Assembly: GCF_034262375.1 (NCBI RefSeq)
Contig: NZ_CP139558.1
Location: 6,820,001-6,884,000 of the forward strand
Direction of reading: 5' to 3'
DNA from: Mucilaginibacter sabulilitoris
GTDB taxonomy: Bacteria; Bacteroidota; Bacteroidia; Sphingobacteriales; Sphingobacteriaceae
Length of the DNA: 64,000 nt
In this document: positions 32,122-40,442 of the stretch, in pieces
How the letters are laid out: the number at the start of each line of letters is the position of its first letter
Numbering within the stretch: position 1 is the first letter of the stretch
The notes under the pieces: model-generated
What the model saw: only the letters and a program-made list of their open reading frames with translations
Told to the model about the DNA's origin: nothing
The model's database searches: none
Translations under genes and position numbers: made by a program

Positions 32122-35100
32122 TTAGAATGATACATTTAAGTTGACACCATAGCTACGTACTGTTGGCGACTGCAAAACAGTGCTTGAGGTGGCATAATTG
32201 TACTGATCTAAATCCACATCCTTAAAGCGTTTGTCACCATAGAAGTATAATAAGTTGCGGCCATACACAGATACCGATGCTCTTTTGATAAATGATCTAT
32301 CCAACCATGCTTTCGGGAAGTCATAACCCAGGGTTACCTCGCGCAGTTTAGAGAATGTTTTGCTCATCAGGTTCGACTCGTCAACATTATAATACTTACT
32401 TACATAATCCTGTACCAAAGCAGTTTGCTTGTTAGGTGAATATTGCAGCGCACTATAATTTGATATTTTACCGGTCACCGGATCGTAGTTTATAGAAGTT
32501 CCGTTTGATACGGTTACACCTTCGCCAACATAGCTGCCGTTATAACCTGATTTACCAAAGTTTTGCCAGTCTTTATAACGGGCATCACCCAGAGCGCCGG
32601 TAGCGGTTTCAATGTTTGAACCACCACGCATGGTTTTGTTGTGCATATAATCAATAATAACACCACCAACTGAGCCATCAAACTGGAAACCAAGGTTAAA
32701 GTTTTTGTAGCGTACTTTGTTGGCTATACTCCATTGATATTTGGCGTTCTCGTTACCCAGGTATTGCGAAACCGGTAACGCTAAAGGTTTACCAGCATCG
32801 TCATTAATGATCTTTCCATCCGGGGTTCTTGCAAAGGCGGTACCGTATAATTTATCGGTACGGTCGCCTTGTTTAAAGAACTGCTTGTAAATGCCTTGCC
32901 CTGCAGGTAGTTCTTCGTAAACATCTTTAAAGGTTGATACGTTAACCAAGATATTCCAGGTAAAGCCGCCTAAGTTTTTAATTGGCGTACCTTCTAATGA
33001 ACCCTCATAACCAGTTTTTTTAGTTTTCAAGGCGTTCAGGTATAAAGTAGTATAACCAGAAGCTGTTGATATACTGTTAGCTAATATCTGCGGACCATCA
33101 ATATACTGAAAAGCTGTACCCGAAAAACCTAAACGGTTCTGTAAAAATTTAATATCAAAACCTTCCTCGTAGTTTACACGGGTAGAGGTTTTTATACCTG
33201 GCTGATACAGGAAGTCGGAAGCAGAAGCGGCAGGCTGGCTGTTATAAGGCTTGCCGGTTAAGTAAAACGGATTAAGCTGGTAACTTGGACCGTTATAAGG
33301 CGAGTTATAAGTACTACCGTAACCCAGCGGGTTTAAAAACAAGGGGTTATCATTAGGGTTGCTGGTAGTAGTTTGACCAGCGAATGCAGAAATAGCATTA
33401 AAAGGAGCCGGACCAATGGTTGGGCTTGAGGCATCAGATTTTACTGTAGAGTATGAAGCCCTTGCCTTTAAGAAAGATATAACTTCAGGCAGCTTAATAT
33501 AGTCAGAAATTACCGTTGCTGCTGATATACTTGGATAATAATAAGTAGTTACATTTTGGAAAGCAGATGATTTATCAACACGACCGGTACTTGATAAGGT
33601 AGCATATTTACCAAAAGTTGCATCCAACGAATAATAACCGCTTAGTACACGTTGCTGTGAGCTGAAAGCAGTTGACTGTACAGCGTTCCTGGAGTTAGCA
33701 AAAGTGTAAATCTCAGGTACGTTCAAATAATCTGTCGATGTCCAGCTGGAGTTATAACTAAAGCTGCGCAGGTTTGAACCTACCAAACCTGATAAATTCA
33801 GGAAGTTTTTGATAGTGTAGTTATAGTTAACCAACAACTCGGTGTTGTTATCAAACAGATTGCGGCGGTCTTCGCGATAGTCACCCTGATTACCTTCACG
33901 ACCATAAGGGTGTGCCGAAAACGGCAGGTCCTCTGTACGTAATATGTTGTAGGTATTGATCTGCGAGCGTAAGGTAGCATTCAGGTTATCATTGATCTTG
34001 TAGTTACCAGATAAATAACCGTATAAATCATTTTTGTAATGGCCCCTTGTCCATTTTTCGGTTAATAAATAAGGGTTATGGTAACGGGTATATTCGGCAA
34101 ATACAGATTGTACACCTTCTTTACCTGGCTGCCAGATGGCTTTAATATCAGGTGCGTTAATATCCCAGTCAGCTCCGGTCCATACAGCTATATTATAGAT
34201 AATACTGTTAGGTCCGTATTGAACGTCAGGGAAATTATCCGTTGATTGCCTGTTGAAATCAACATTAGCTTCAAATTTCCAGCGGGAAGTTGGGGTAAAT
34301 GAAGCGTAAAAATTAGCGTTGGCTATATCAAGGTATTGTGATGGGATATAGCTGGTTTGATGTTGCTGTGAAAACGAAAAACGTGTTACGTAGGTATCGC
34401 CAACAGAACCTAATGAAATGTTGTTATTGGTTTGATAACCTGTTTTCAAAAAGTTTTTCAGATTGTCTTTACCACGAGCCGTGTATGGAGTGGCCTGACG
34501 TACACCATTAATAACAGGGCTGTCATACTGCGGTATTAACTGACCCGCGAAATAAGGTCCCCAAACGTCATAATCACTATCTACACCACCTGGTGCACCA
34601 CCCTTACCATCAACAAAGGTATAAAAAGTGTTTTCACCCGCACCAAACGAATTTTGTGTACGAGGGAAAGCCAGGAAACCGGTATTAATTACCGTACTGC
34701 TGTTTATATCAACTGTTAGGCCTTTTTTGTTTTTTTCACCTTTTTTAGTGGTGATTAAAATAGCACCATTCTGTGCACGGCTACCATATAGCGCGGCAGC
34801 AGCAGGACCTTTTAGCACGGTATATGTTTCAATATCATCAGGACTGATGTTATAGGTATCGGTATTGATCGGGAAACCGTCAACAACGTATAAGGTTACC
34901 GAGTTACCCCTTATTAATACTGATGGGTTACCAAGCAACTCGGCCGATGGCCCTACTGATAAACCAGCCACTTTACCTGTTAAGCCGGTGATAGGGTTAG
35001 GGTCGCGGGCAGTAGTTACATCAGCGCCACTAACGGCCTGTAGCGCGTAACCAATGCGCCGGGTTTCTTTTTTAACACCAAGAGCGGTTACCACAACTTC

Positions 35101-35418
35101 GTTAAGGGCTTTACTGTCGCCACGCAGACTTACGTTTAATATAGCATTATCGCCAACAACTACTGTTTGCGGAGCAAAGCCAACAAAGGTAAAAACAAGT
35201 GTTTGACCAACGCTGGCAGTAATGCTGTAGCGGCCATCCACATCAGTGACAGTACCTTTTGTTTGATCTTTAATTCTTACACTCACACCTGGGAGCGGAA
35301 GGCGGTTTTCATCGGTAACTCTACCGCTTATTTTGGTTTGTCCAAATAAAATAGATGGAGCAATACAAAATAACAAAACCGTTATAAGGGTTTTTAAATT
35401 CTGGTAAAACTTGTTCAT
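32122..35418 (-). CDS. SusC/RagA-family TonB-linked outer-membrane transporter
   Basis: A 1098-residue TonB-dependent receptor. The start at 35416-35418 gives a signal peptide (MNKFYQNLKTLITVLLFCIAPSILFGQ). The in-frame ATG at 35463 falls inside the promoter -7 element and is rejected. It has a carboxypeptidase-regulatory-like domain (about 28-105: ISGRVTDENRLPLPGVSVRI, VTDVDGRYSI), a plug domain (ALGVKKETRRIGYALQAVSG, VLIRGNSVTLYVVDGFPI, LKGPAAAALYGSRAQNGAILITTKKG) and a beta-barrel ending in Phe. It imports large ligands with SusD. Given the neighbours, the ligand may carry phosphonate or phosphodiester groups. Confidence 0.95.
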   Translation of the reverse strand: MNKFYQNLKTLITVLLFCIAPSILFGQTKISGRVTDENRLPLPGVSVRIKDQTKGTVTDVDGRYSITASVGQTLVFTFVGFAPQTVVVGDNAILNVSLRGDSKALNEVVVTALGVKKETRRIGYALQAVSGADVTTARDPNPITGLTGKVAGLSVGPSAELLGNPSVLIRGNSVTLYVVDGFPINTDTYNISPDDIETYTVLKGPAAAALYGSRAQNGAILITTKKGEKNKKGLTVDINSSTVINTGFLAFPRTQNSFGAGENTFYTFVDGKGGAPGGVDSDYDVWGPYFAGQLIPQYDSPVINGVRQATPYTARGKDNLKNFLKTGYQTNNNISLGSVGDTYVTRFSFSQQHQTSYIPSQYLDIANANFYASFTPTSRWKFEANVDFNRQSTDNFPDVQYGPNSIIYNIAVWTGADWDINAPDIKAIWQPGKEGVQSVFAEYTRYHNPYLLTEKWTRGHYKNDLYGYLSGNYKINDNLNATLRSQINTYNILRTEDLPFSAHPYGREGNQGDYREDRRNLFDNNTELLVNYNYTIKNFLNLSGLVGSNLRSFSYNSSWTSTDYLNVPEIYTFANSRNAVQSTAFSSQQRVLSGYYSLDATFGKYATLSSTGRVDKSSAFQNVTTYYYPSISAATVISDYIKLPEVISFLKARASYSTVKSDASSPTIGPAPFNAISAFAGQTTTSNPNDNPLFLNPLGYGSTYNSPYNGPSYQLNPFYLTGKPYNSQPAASASDFLYQPGIKTSTRVNYEEGFDIKFLQNRLGFSGTAFQYIDGPQILANSISTASGYTTLYLNALKTKKTGYEGSLEGTPIKNLGGFTWNILVNVSTFKDVYEELPAGQGIYKQFFKQGDRTDKLYGTAFARTPDGKIINDDAGKPLALPVSQYLGNENAKYQWSIANKVRYKNFNLGFQFDGSVGGVIIDYMHNKTMRGGSNIETATGALGDARYKDWQNFGKSGYNGSYVGEGVTVSNGTSINYDPVTGKISNYSALQYSPNKQTALVQDYVSKYYNVDESNLMSKTFSKLREVTLGYDFPKAWLDRSFIKRASVSVYGRNLLYFYGDKRFKDVDLDQYNYATSSTVLQSPTVRSYGVNLNVSF

Positions 35419-35453
35419 CTGCTGAAATTTAAGAGTGAAATGGAAGATTGTTT

Positions 35454-35506
35454 CATTCAGCAATACTAAACTTTGTTTATTATTAGTAAACTAATTTAGT
35501 ATTAAG
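35454..35506 (-). promoter_or_regulatory. susC promoter/operator shared with the phnX-like gene
   Basis: The minus-strand sequence aligns without gaps to 37049-37101 (43 of 53 identical, including a 16-bp perfect block AAAGTTTAGTATTGCT). -7 element TAGTATTG (35461-35468) and -33-like TTTA (35487-35490) are 18 bp apart. AATACTAAA and its exact complement TTTAGTATT bracket the promoter as an inverted repeat, a likely operator. Transcription would start near 35455, giving a leader of about 37 nt. Confidence 0.7.
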
Positions 35507-35598
35507 CTATGCTTAATCTTCTGTTCACCCTGTGTTAAGCAGGCGAATTTTGTAACGGGATAATTACATATACCTTACAAAAATTTAATACGGAGAAA

Positions 35599-36183
35599 TT
35601 AACTGTTTACCAGTTGTAAATGAGTAAGCGCTATTAACTTTAAATGATCAATATTATTTACGGGGACATTCATCTCTTTGGCCATATCGTCCCAATACCG
35701 CAGCCTGATAATAAGCTCAGCATCCGGATCAAGCTCAAAATCGGCCGCCTCTTCTTCGGTCATCACACCGCCTTGAAACGCCAGTGTAGCTTTGCTGGCA
35801 TCCGACAGGCGATTATAATATTCCGGATATTTATAAGTAAGGTATCTTTTGGCTATTACATGGCCCTGCACCAGGTGAGCAACGCGTTCTGAAAAGCCAC
35901 GTTCAAGCAAGTAGTCGGCTCCCAATTGTTCATGGTCAACGTTGCCCATGCCATCCATACTTTCGGTTTCGTCCGCATCGGCGCATAAATGCCCTATATC
36001 ATGAAAAAAAGCTGCCAGTACCACTTCATCATCATAACCTTCGGCCTGGGCCAAAGCTGCAGCTTGCGACATGTGTTCTAATTGTGAAACAGGTTCGCCT
36101 ATATAATCTTCATCACCAAATTTTTCGTATAGCGAAAAAATTTCGTTCACAACGGCTTGCGGATTATATAAAGAAAATGACAT
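35599..36183 (-). CDS. PhnZ-like HD-domain di-iron oxygenase (phosphonate degradation)
   Basis: A 194-residue HD-domain protein. It matches the family of phosphonate-operon HDIG proteins (TIGR03276, PhnZ type): DYIGEPVSQLEH with Tyr27 and Glu30 spaced as the Tyr24/Glu27 pair of PhnZ (from memory), and metal ligands His37, His61-Asp62 (FHDIGH) and later histidines. The downstream block HVIAKRYL, LSDASKATLAFQGGVM and RLRYWDDMAK is also present. PhnZ oxidatively cleaves (R)-2-amino-1-hydroxyethylphosphonate to glycine and phosphate. It is divergent from the XRE-cupin regulator. No PhnY dioxygenase is present nearby. Confidence 0.85.
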   Translation of the reverse strand: MSFSLYNPQAVVNEIFSLYEKFGDEDYIGEPVSQLEHMSQAAALAQAEGYDDEVVLAAFFHDIGHLCADADETESMDGMGNVDHEQLGADYLLERGFSERVAHLVQGHVIAKRYLTYKYPEYYNRLSDASKATLAFQGGVMTEEEAADFELDPDAELIIRLRYWDDMAKEMNVPVNNIDHLKLIALTHLQLVNS

Positions 36184-36333
36184 GACTTAATTTTTTTAGA
36201 TTTTTTACAAATAAAGAGTATGCAGATTATGCAAATATTAATTGTTTATGAAATATCCCTCCAAACCACCAAAGCTTAACATTGAATTATACGGTCAACA
36301 TGCCTAAAGATTCCTAAGTAACAAAAAAATCAT

Positions 36334-36363
36334 TTTGTATAGATTTGCTTATTAATTACTTTG
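36334..36363 (+). promoter_or_regulatory. Promoter of the XRE-cupin regulator
   Basis: TTTG (36334-36337), an 18-bp spacer and TTACTTTG (36356-36363, one mismatch to TAnnTTTG) give a start near 36370, about 23 nt before the ATG at 36393. This supports the shorter protein start. Confidence 0.55.
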
Positions 36364-36392
36364 CGCCCCTTAATTGGGTAACATATAATATA

Positions 36393-36971
36393 ATGGAAGA
36401 AGATATACTGATACAGATCAGTAACCGTATAAAAGAACGTCGCCGCGAAAAAAACATTACCGTACAGGAACTGGCCGCAAGAGCCAATGTAAGCAAAGGA
36501 CTGATATCGCAAATTGAAAATAGCCGCACCATTCCTTCGCTCATGGTACTTATTGACATTATTAAATCATTGGAGATTGACCTCAATGAGTTTTTTAAGG
36601 ATATCCGTTCCAAAAGTGATCATTTACCCGTTTTAATAAAACGAAAAAATGAATATGAACATTTTGAAAAGGAACATGCTGTTGGCTTTCACTACCAACG
36701 GATATTTACCCAATCAATAGCTCATTCTACAATTGATATAGTAATACTGGAGCTGGAGCCCGATGCCATTCGCCCATTGGTAGAGACCGAAGCTTTCGAG
36801 TATAAATATGTGCTACAAGGCGAAGTAGAATACCAGTTTAATGATGACAAGGTAATCCTGCACCAGGGCGACTCCATGCTGTTTGATGGTCGCATATCCC
36901 ATACCCCAAAAAATCTGGGCAAAACCAATGCAAGCATGCTTGTTATTTACTTTTTTGAGGAAAAAAAATAG
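36393..36971 (+). CDS. XRE-family regulator with C-terminal cupin domain
   Basis: A 192-residue transcription factor. Residues 7-68 form a helix-turn-helix of the Xre/lambda-repressor type (IKERRREKNITVQELAARAN, VSKGLISQIENSR, TIPSL). Residues about 110-190 form a cupin sensor domain (ELEPDAIRP, YVLQGEVEYQF, LHQGDSMLFDGRISHTPKN). Members of this class (PuuR/SutR-like) sense small ligands such as amines or phosphonate-related compounds. It lies between the PhnZ-like gene and the phnX-like operon, so it probably controls the cluster. Confidence 0.85.
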   Translation: MEEDILIQISNRIKERRREKNITVQELAARANVSKGLISQIENSRTIPSLMVLIDIIKSLEIDLNEFFKDIRSKSDHLPVLIKRKNEYEHFEKEHAVGFHYQRIFTQSIAHSTIDIVILELEPDAIRPLVETEAFEYKYVLQGEVEYQFNDDKVILHQGDSMLFDGRISHTPKNLGKTNASMLVIYFFEEKK

Positions 36972-36989
36972 TTTTTTTCTGGCTTTTAT

Positions 36990-37016
36990 GGTAGAGACGC
37001 AATACTTGCGTCTCTA
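36990..37016. repeat. Perfect hairpin repeat GTAGAGACGCAA-TAC-TTGCGTCTCTAC
   Basis: A perfect 12-bp stem with a 3-nt loop, just after the regulator stop. It is preceded on the plus strand by a T-run (36971-36977). The motif is, from memory, a widespread intergenic repeat in Bacteroidota and cyanobacteria. It could also stop transcription of the regulator. Confidence 0.8.
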
Positions 37017-37048
37017 CATTATACTCAAGCACCCTCTCTTAACCCAAC

Positions 37049-37101
37049 CTTAACACAAATTTAGTTTGGTATTAATAAATAAAGTTTAGTATTGCTAAAC
37101 A
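37049..37101 (+). promoter_or_regulatory. phnX-like operon promoter/operator shared with susC
   Basis: Gapless match to the susC promoter (43/53). -33 TTTG (37065-37068), 18-bp spacer, -7 TAGTATTG (37087-37094). An inverted repeat GTTTAG-TATTG-CTAAAC (37084-37100) overlaps the -7 box and the start site, a good place for a repressor. The start is near 37100, 17 nt before the ATG. Confidence 0.75.
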
Positions 37102-37116
37102 TTTTTTATTGATATT

Positions 37117-37803
37117 ATGGCCATTAAATTAGTAGTATTTGATATAGCCGGCACTACGGTTAAAGACGATCATGAAGTAAGTAAGGCATTCCAGGCTGCC
37201 TTGAAAAAGTACAATTATACCGTTGAACTCGACAAGATAAACCCTTTAATGGGTTATGAAAAAAATCTTGCTATAAAGCAGATGCTGCAACTTCATGAAA
37301 CTGATGCTGATAAAATAACTACTGAACTGGTAAGCGATATTCATAAAGAGTTTGTACACCAGATGATCGGCTTTTATCAGCACGAACCGGGTATTGAGCC
37401 ATTACCAAATGTTGAAGAAACCTTTGCAAACTTGCGTACGCTTGGTGTAAAGGTTGGCATCAATACCGGCTTTTCACGCGATATTGCCGATACCGTTATC
37501 ACCCGCCTGCAATGGCGCGAAAGAGGGCTTATTGATCATGTGATAGGCTCTGACGAGGTGGAGCTTGGTCGCCCGCATCCATACATGATTCAAAAAATGA
37601 TGGCGGATGGCGGCATTACTGATCCTTTAGAGGTTGCCAAAGTTGGCGATACCGAGGTTGATGTACGCGAAGGCCAAAATGCAGGTTGTAAATATGTTAT
37701 AGGCGTAACCACCGGCATATTTACCCGTACCGAGCTGGAAAGCTACAACCCGACTCATATTATTGATGATATAGCGCAGGTTATCGACATCATAAAGCAG
37801 TAA
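37117..37803 (+). CDS. PhnX-like phosphonatase (HAD superfamily)
   Basis: A 228-residue HAD hydrolase of the phosphonatase-like clade. FDIAGTTV (nucleophile Asp9, Ala at +2 where most HAD phosphatases have Asp) is the phosphonatase signature. MGYEK in the cap has Lys49, which aligns by motif with the Schiff-base lysine of phosphonoacetaldehyde hydrolase (MGLLK, Lys53, from memory). NTGFSRDI, GRPHPYM and KVGDTEVDVREG complete the motifs. It likely cleaves phosphonoacetaldehyde or a near relative to aldehyde and phosphate. It is the first gene of a plus-strand operon with the DUF5690 and FAD genes. Confidence 0.85.
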   Translation: MAIKLVVFDIAGTTVKDDHEVSKAFQAALKKYNYTVELDKINPLMGYEKNLAIKQMLQLHETDADKITTELVSDIHKEFVHQMIGFYQHEPGIEPLPNVEETFANLRTLGVKVGINTGFSRDIADTVITRLQWRERGLIDHVIGSDEVELGRPHPYMIQKMMADGGITDPLEVAKVGDTEVDVREGQNAGCKYVIGVTTGIFTRTELESYNPTHIIDDIAQVIDIIKQ

Positions 37804-37808
37804 CAGCT

Positions 37809-39158
37809 ATGAACCTGATGCATCGGCTACGCGCCAAAGTGGCCAAATGGCCATACGCGCTGTTATCAGTAATGGCTGCGGTGGCGGCATTTGGTTTATA
37901 CACATCCATGTATGCCTTTCGCAAGGCGTTTGCGGCGGGCACCTTTACCGGGCAGCAATATTTGCATATTGATTATAAGGTTTGGCTGGTAATAGCCCAG
38001 GTAGTTGGTTATACTTTTAGTAAGTTTTACGGCATCCGGTTTATAGCCGAAGTAAACAGCAAAAACAGGGCACGCTATATTTTAACGCTCATTGGCATTG
38101 CCTGGCTGGCGCTGCTGGCATTTGCATTGGTACCGGCGCCATATAATATCATTTTCCTGTTCATCAACGGCTTTCCGCTGGGGCTGATATGGGGATTGGT
38201 TTTTGGTTACCTGGAAGGCCGTCGCTCAACTGAATTTATGGCCGCGGTGTTGTCGATCAGTTTAATATTCGCCTCAGGATTTGTTAAGACTGTTGGGCGT
38301 ACGTTGCTTACCGTTTTTCATGTAAATGAATACCACATGCCCTTTTTAACAGGAGCTATATTTGTATTGCCCCTCCTGTTGTTTGTTTTTTGTATGGAGC
38401 TGATGCCCGCCCCTACTGCCGAAGATAAACAACAACGGTCAGAACGAAGCCCCATGAACGCTACCGAGCGCAGGCAGTTCCTGATCAGGTTTTTACCGGG
38501 CATTATTCTTACTATTATCATTTATGTATTCCTTACCATTATGCGCGATGTACGTGATAATTTTGAGGTAGAAATTTGGGCAGATCTCGGGGTCAAAAGC
38601 AACAGCATTTATACCAATATTGATTCTGTCATATCCATCATTGTGCTCATAGCTATGAGCCTGCTCATTCTCGTTAAAAAGAACTTAAGGGCCTTCAGTA
38701 TTATCCATTTGTTAATAATTGGCGGCTGTGTGCTGGTTGGCATTTCTACCATACTGTTCAACCTGAAACTAATAAGTCCTGTAAGCTGGATGACCATGGC
38801 CGGGCTTGGGCTTTACCTTGGCTATGTACCTTACAACGCCATATTTTTTGAGCGGATGATAGCAACATTTCATTACCGCAGCAACGTGGGCTTTATCATG
38901 TATGTGGCCGATTCAATGGGTTACCTGGGCAGTGTAAGTATTTTACTGGTAAAAGAGCTGGGCCGACCAAACATTAGCTGGGGTAACTTTTTTAAAGAAG
39001 GCGTAATGGCTGTAGCCGTTGTTGGCGGCATTTGCGGGTTGTTGTCACTCATTTATTTTCTACAAAGCGCGGGGGGAAGTCGAAATTCAAAATTAAAAAG
39101 TCAAAATTCAAAAAAAAGCGATCCGGAAACTGATGATCTGATAACATCATTAACCTGA
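37809..39158 (+). CDS. DUF5690-type membrane protein (MFS-like putative transporter)
   Basis: A 449-residue inner-membrane protein with about 11-12 helices and an MFS-like layout (YALLSVMAAVAAFGLYTSMY at the N terminus). It matches what I recall as DUF5690. It is 5 bp after the phnX-like gene and 13 bp before the FAD oxidoreductase gene, so it probably carries the substrate of those enzymes. The last 25 residues (SRNSKLKSQNSKKS...) are encoded by a stretch that looks like an intergenic AATTCAAAATT repeat read through in frame. Confidence 0.75.
   Translation: MNLMHRLRAKVAKWPYALLSVMAAVAAFGLYTSMYAFRKAFAAGTFTGQQYLHIDYKVWLVIAQVVGYTFSKFYGIRFIAEVNSKNRARYILTLIGIAWLALLAFALVPAPYNIIFLFINGFPLGLIWGLVFGYLEGRRSTEFMAAVLSISLIFASGFVKTVGRTLLTVFHVNEYHMPFLTGAIFVLPLLLFVFCMELMPAPTAEDKQQRSERSPMNATERRQFLIRFLPGIILTIIIYVFLTIMRDVRDNFEVEIWADLGVKSNSIYTNIDSVISIIVLIAMSLLILVKKNLRAFSIIHLLIIGGCVLVGISTILFNLKLISPVSWMTMAGLGLYLGYVPYNAIFFERMIATFHYRSNVGFIMYVADSMGYLGSVSILLVKELGRPNISWGNFFKEGVMAVAVVGGICGLLSLIYFLQSAGGSRNSKLKSQNSKKSDPETDDLITSLT
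39083..39116 (+). repeat. AATTCAAAATT-type repeat inside the DUF5690 gene end
   Basis: Two copies of an AATTCAAAA-like unit separated by an AATTAAAAAGTC string, ending in an A-run. Such strings are usual in intergenic DNA of this group, but here the stretch codes residues 426-436 of the DUF5690 protein. Confidence 0.5.
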
Positions 39159-39171
39159 TCATATTTACTAC

Positions 39172-40347
39172 ATGAATCAAGATCAATCAATGAACTCCCT
39201 CTTTAGAGGGCAAGGAGGCTCTGCAATAATCGTAGGTGCGGGCATTGTAGGCCTTGCTACCGCCCGCGCTTTAGCCATCCGCGGTTATAAGGTAACTGTA
39301 TTTGAGCGCAACGAACGCGCTGTTGGAGCTTCCATCCGTAATTTTGGGATGGTATGGCCTATTGGGCAAGCTACCGGGCCTATGTTTGACCGGGCTATGC
39401 TATCACGCAGCATTTGGAAAACCATTTGCACGGAAGCGGGTATCTGGCATAATGAGGTCGGCTCCCTGCACCTGGCTTACCATGATGATGAATTGCAAGT
39501 AATACAGGAATACGTAGAGGTTAATCATATCTTTCGTGACTGCGCACTGCTAAACCCTACCCAAACACTTGATAAATCGCCGGCGGTAAATGCCAATGGT
39601 TTAAAAGGTGCCTTATGGAGTGGTGAAGACATGATCATAGAATCGCGCGAGGCTGTGGGACAAGTAGCCAAATATCTGGCCGATAAATATGGGGTGCAAT
39701 TTCACTGGAATACTGCTATCACCCGCATTGAACATCCTAAAGTAATATCGGGCAACCAAAGCTGGCAGGCCGATGAAATATTTGTTTGCAGCGGTGCCGA
39801 TTTTGAAACGCTTTATCCGGAGCTGTTTGCAGAAACGCAGATTACCAAATGCAAGCTGCAAATGATGCGTCTCACCACGCAGCCAGATGGCTGGCGTATA
39901 GGACCATCGTTATGCGGGGGATTGTCCATGATTCATTACCCCGGCTTTCAGGCGGCAGCTTCATTGCCGGAATTGCGTAAACGTTACGAAGAGCAATACG
40001 CCACGCATTTAAAATGGGGCATCCATGTAATGGTTTCGCAAAATGGCAACGGAGAGCTGACCATCGGCGACTCGCACGAGTATGGCTTAGTTCATGATCC
40101 TTTCGATAAGGCATTTATTAATAATTTAATAACGGAATACTTACATACTTTCGCCACTTTTAAAGACTGGCAGTTGCTGCAGTCATGGCATGGCATTTAC
40201 CCTAAAATGACTAACGGAGCTACCGAACTGATTGTTGATATTGAACCAGGTGTAACCGTTATAAATGGCATAGGTGGCAACGGCATGACACTCTCCTTCG
40301 GTCTATGCGAAGAAGTTATCGCCAAAAGAACCCGGCAATATTTATAG
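39172..40347 (+). CDS. FAD-dependent oxidoreductase of the phosphonate-operon type (TIGR03364-like)
   Basis: A 391-residue DAO-family flavoenzyme. GAGIVG (22-27) starts the FAD-binding fold; FERNERAVGASIRNFGMVWPIGQATGP, the middle domain and INGIGGNGMTLSFGLCEEV at the end match the glycine-oxidase-like group found in phosphonate operons. It could oxidise aminoethylphosphonate or an N-methyl form to phosphonoacetaldehyde, the PhnX substrate; this is an inference. The first 16 residues contain a palindrome-encoded NSLFRGQGG stretch (CCCTCTTTAGAGGG at 39197-39210), so the native start may be different. Confidence 0.82.
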   Translation: MNQDQSMNSLFRGQGGSAIIVGAGIVGLATARALAIRGYKVTVFERNERAVGASIRNFGMVWPIGQATGPMFDRAMLSRSIWKTICTEAGIWHNEVGSLHLAYHDDELQVIQEYVEVNHIFRDCALLNPTQTLDKSPAVNANGLKGALWSGEDMIIESREAVGQVAKYLADKYGVQFHWNTAITRIEHPKVISGNQSWQADEIFVCSGADFETLYPELFAETQITKCKLQMMRLTTQPDGWRIGPSLCGGLSMIHYPGFQAAASLPELRKRYEEQYATHLKWGIHVMVSQNGNGELTIGDSHEYGLVHDPFDKAFINNLITEYLHTFATFKDWQLLQSWHGIYPKMTNGATELIVDIEPGVTVINGIGGNGMTLSFGLCEEVIAKRTRQYL

Positions 40348-40442
40348 GCGGTAGTTGATAATTTACAGATGATAGCATAAATTGCAAGGCAACCAAATAT
40401 AAGAGCTAAAACTCAGAACTCATTACCCACTACTTATAACAC

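Noticed and set aside
35418..35463. Longer start for susC at 35463
   Set aside because: Would begin inside the -7 box of the shared promoter, before the likely transcription start, and delays the signal peptide by 15 residues.
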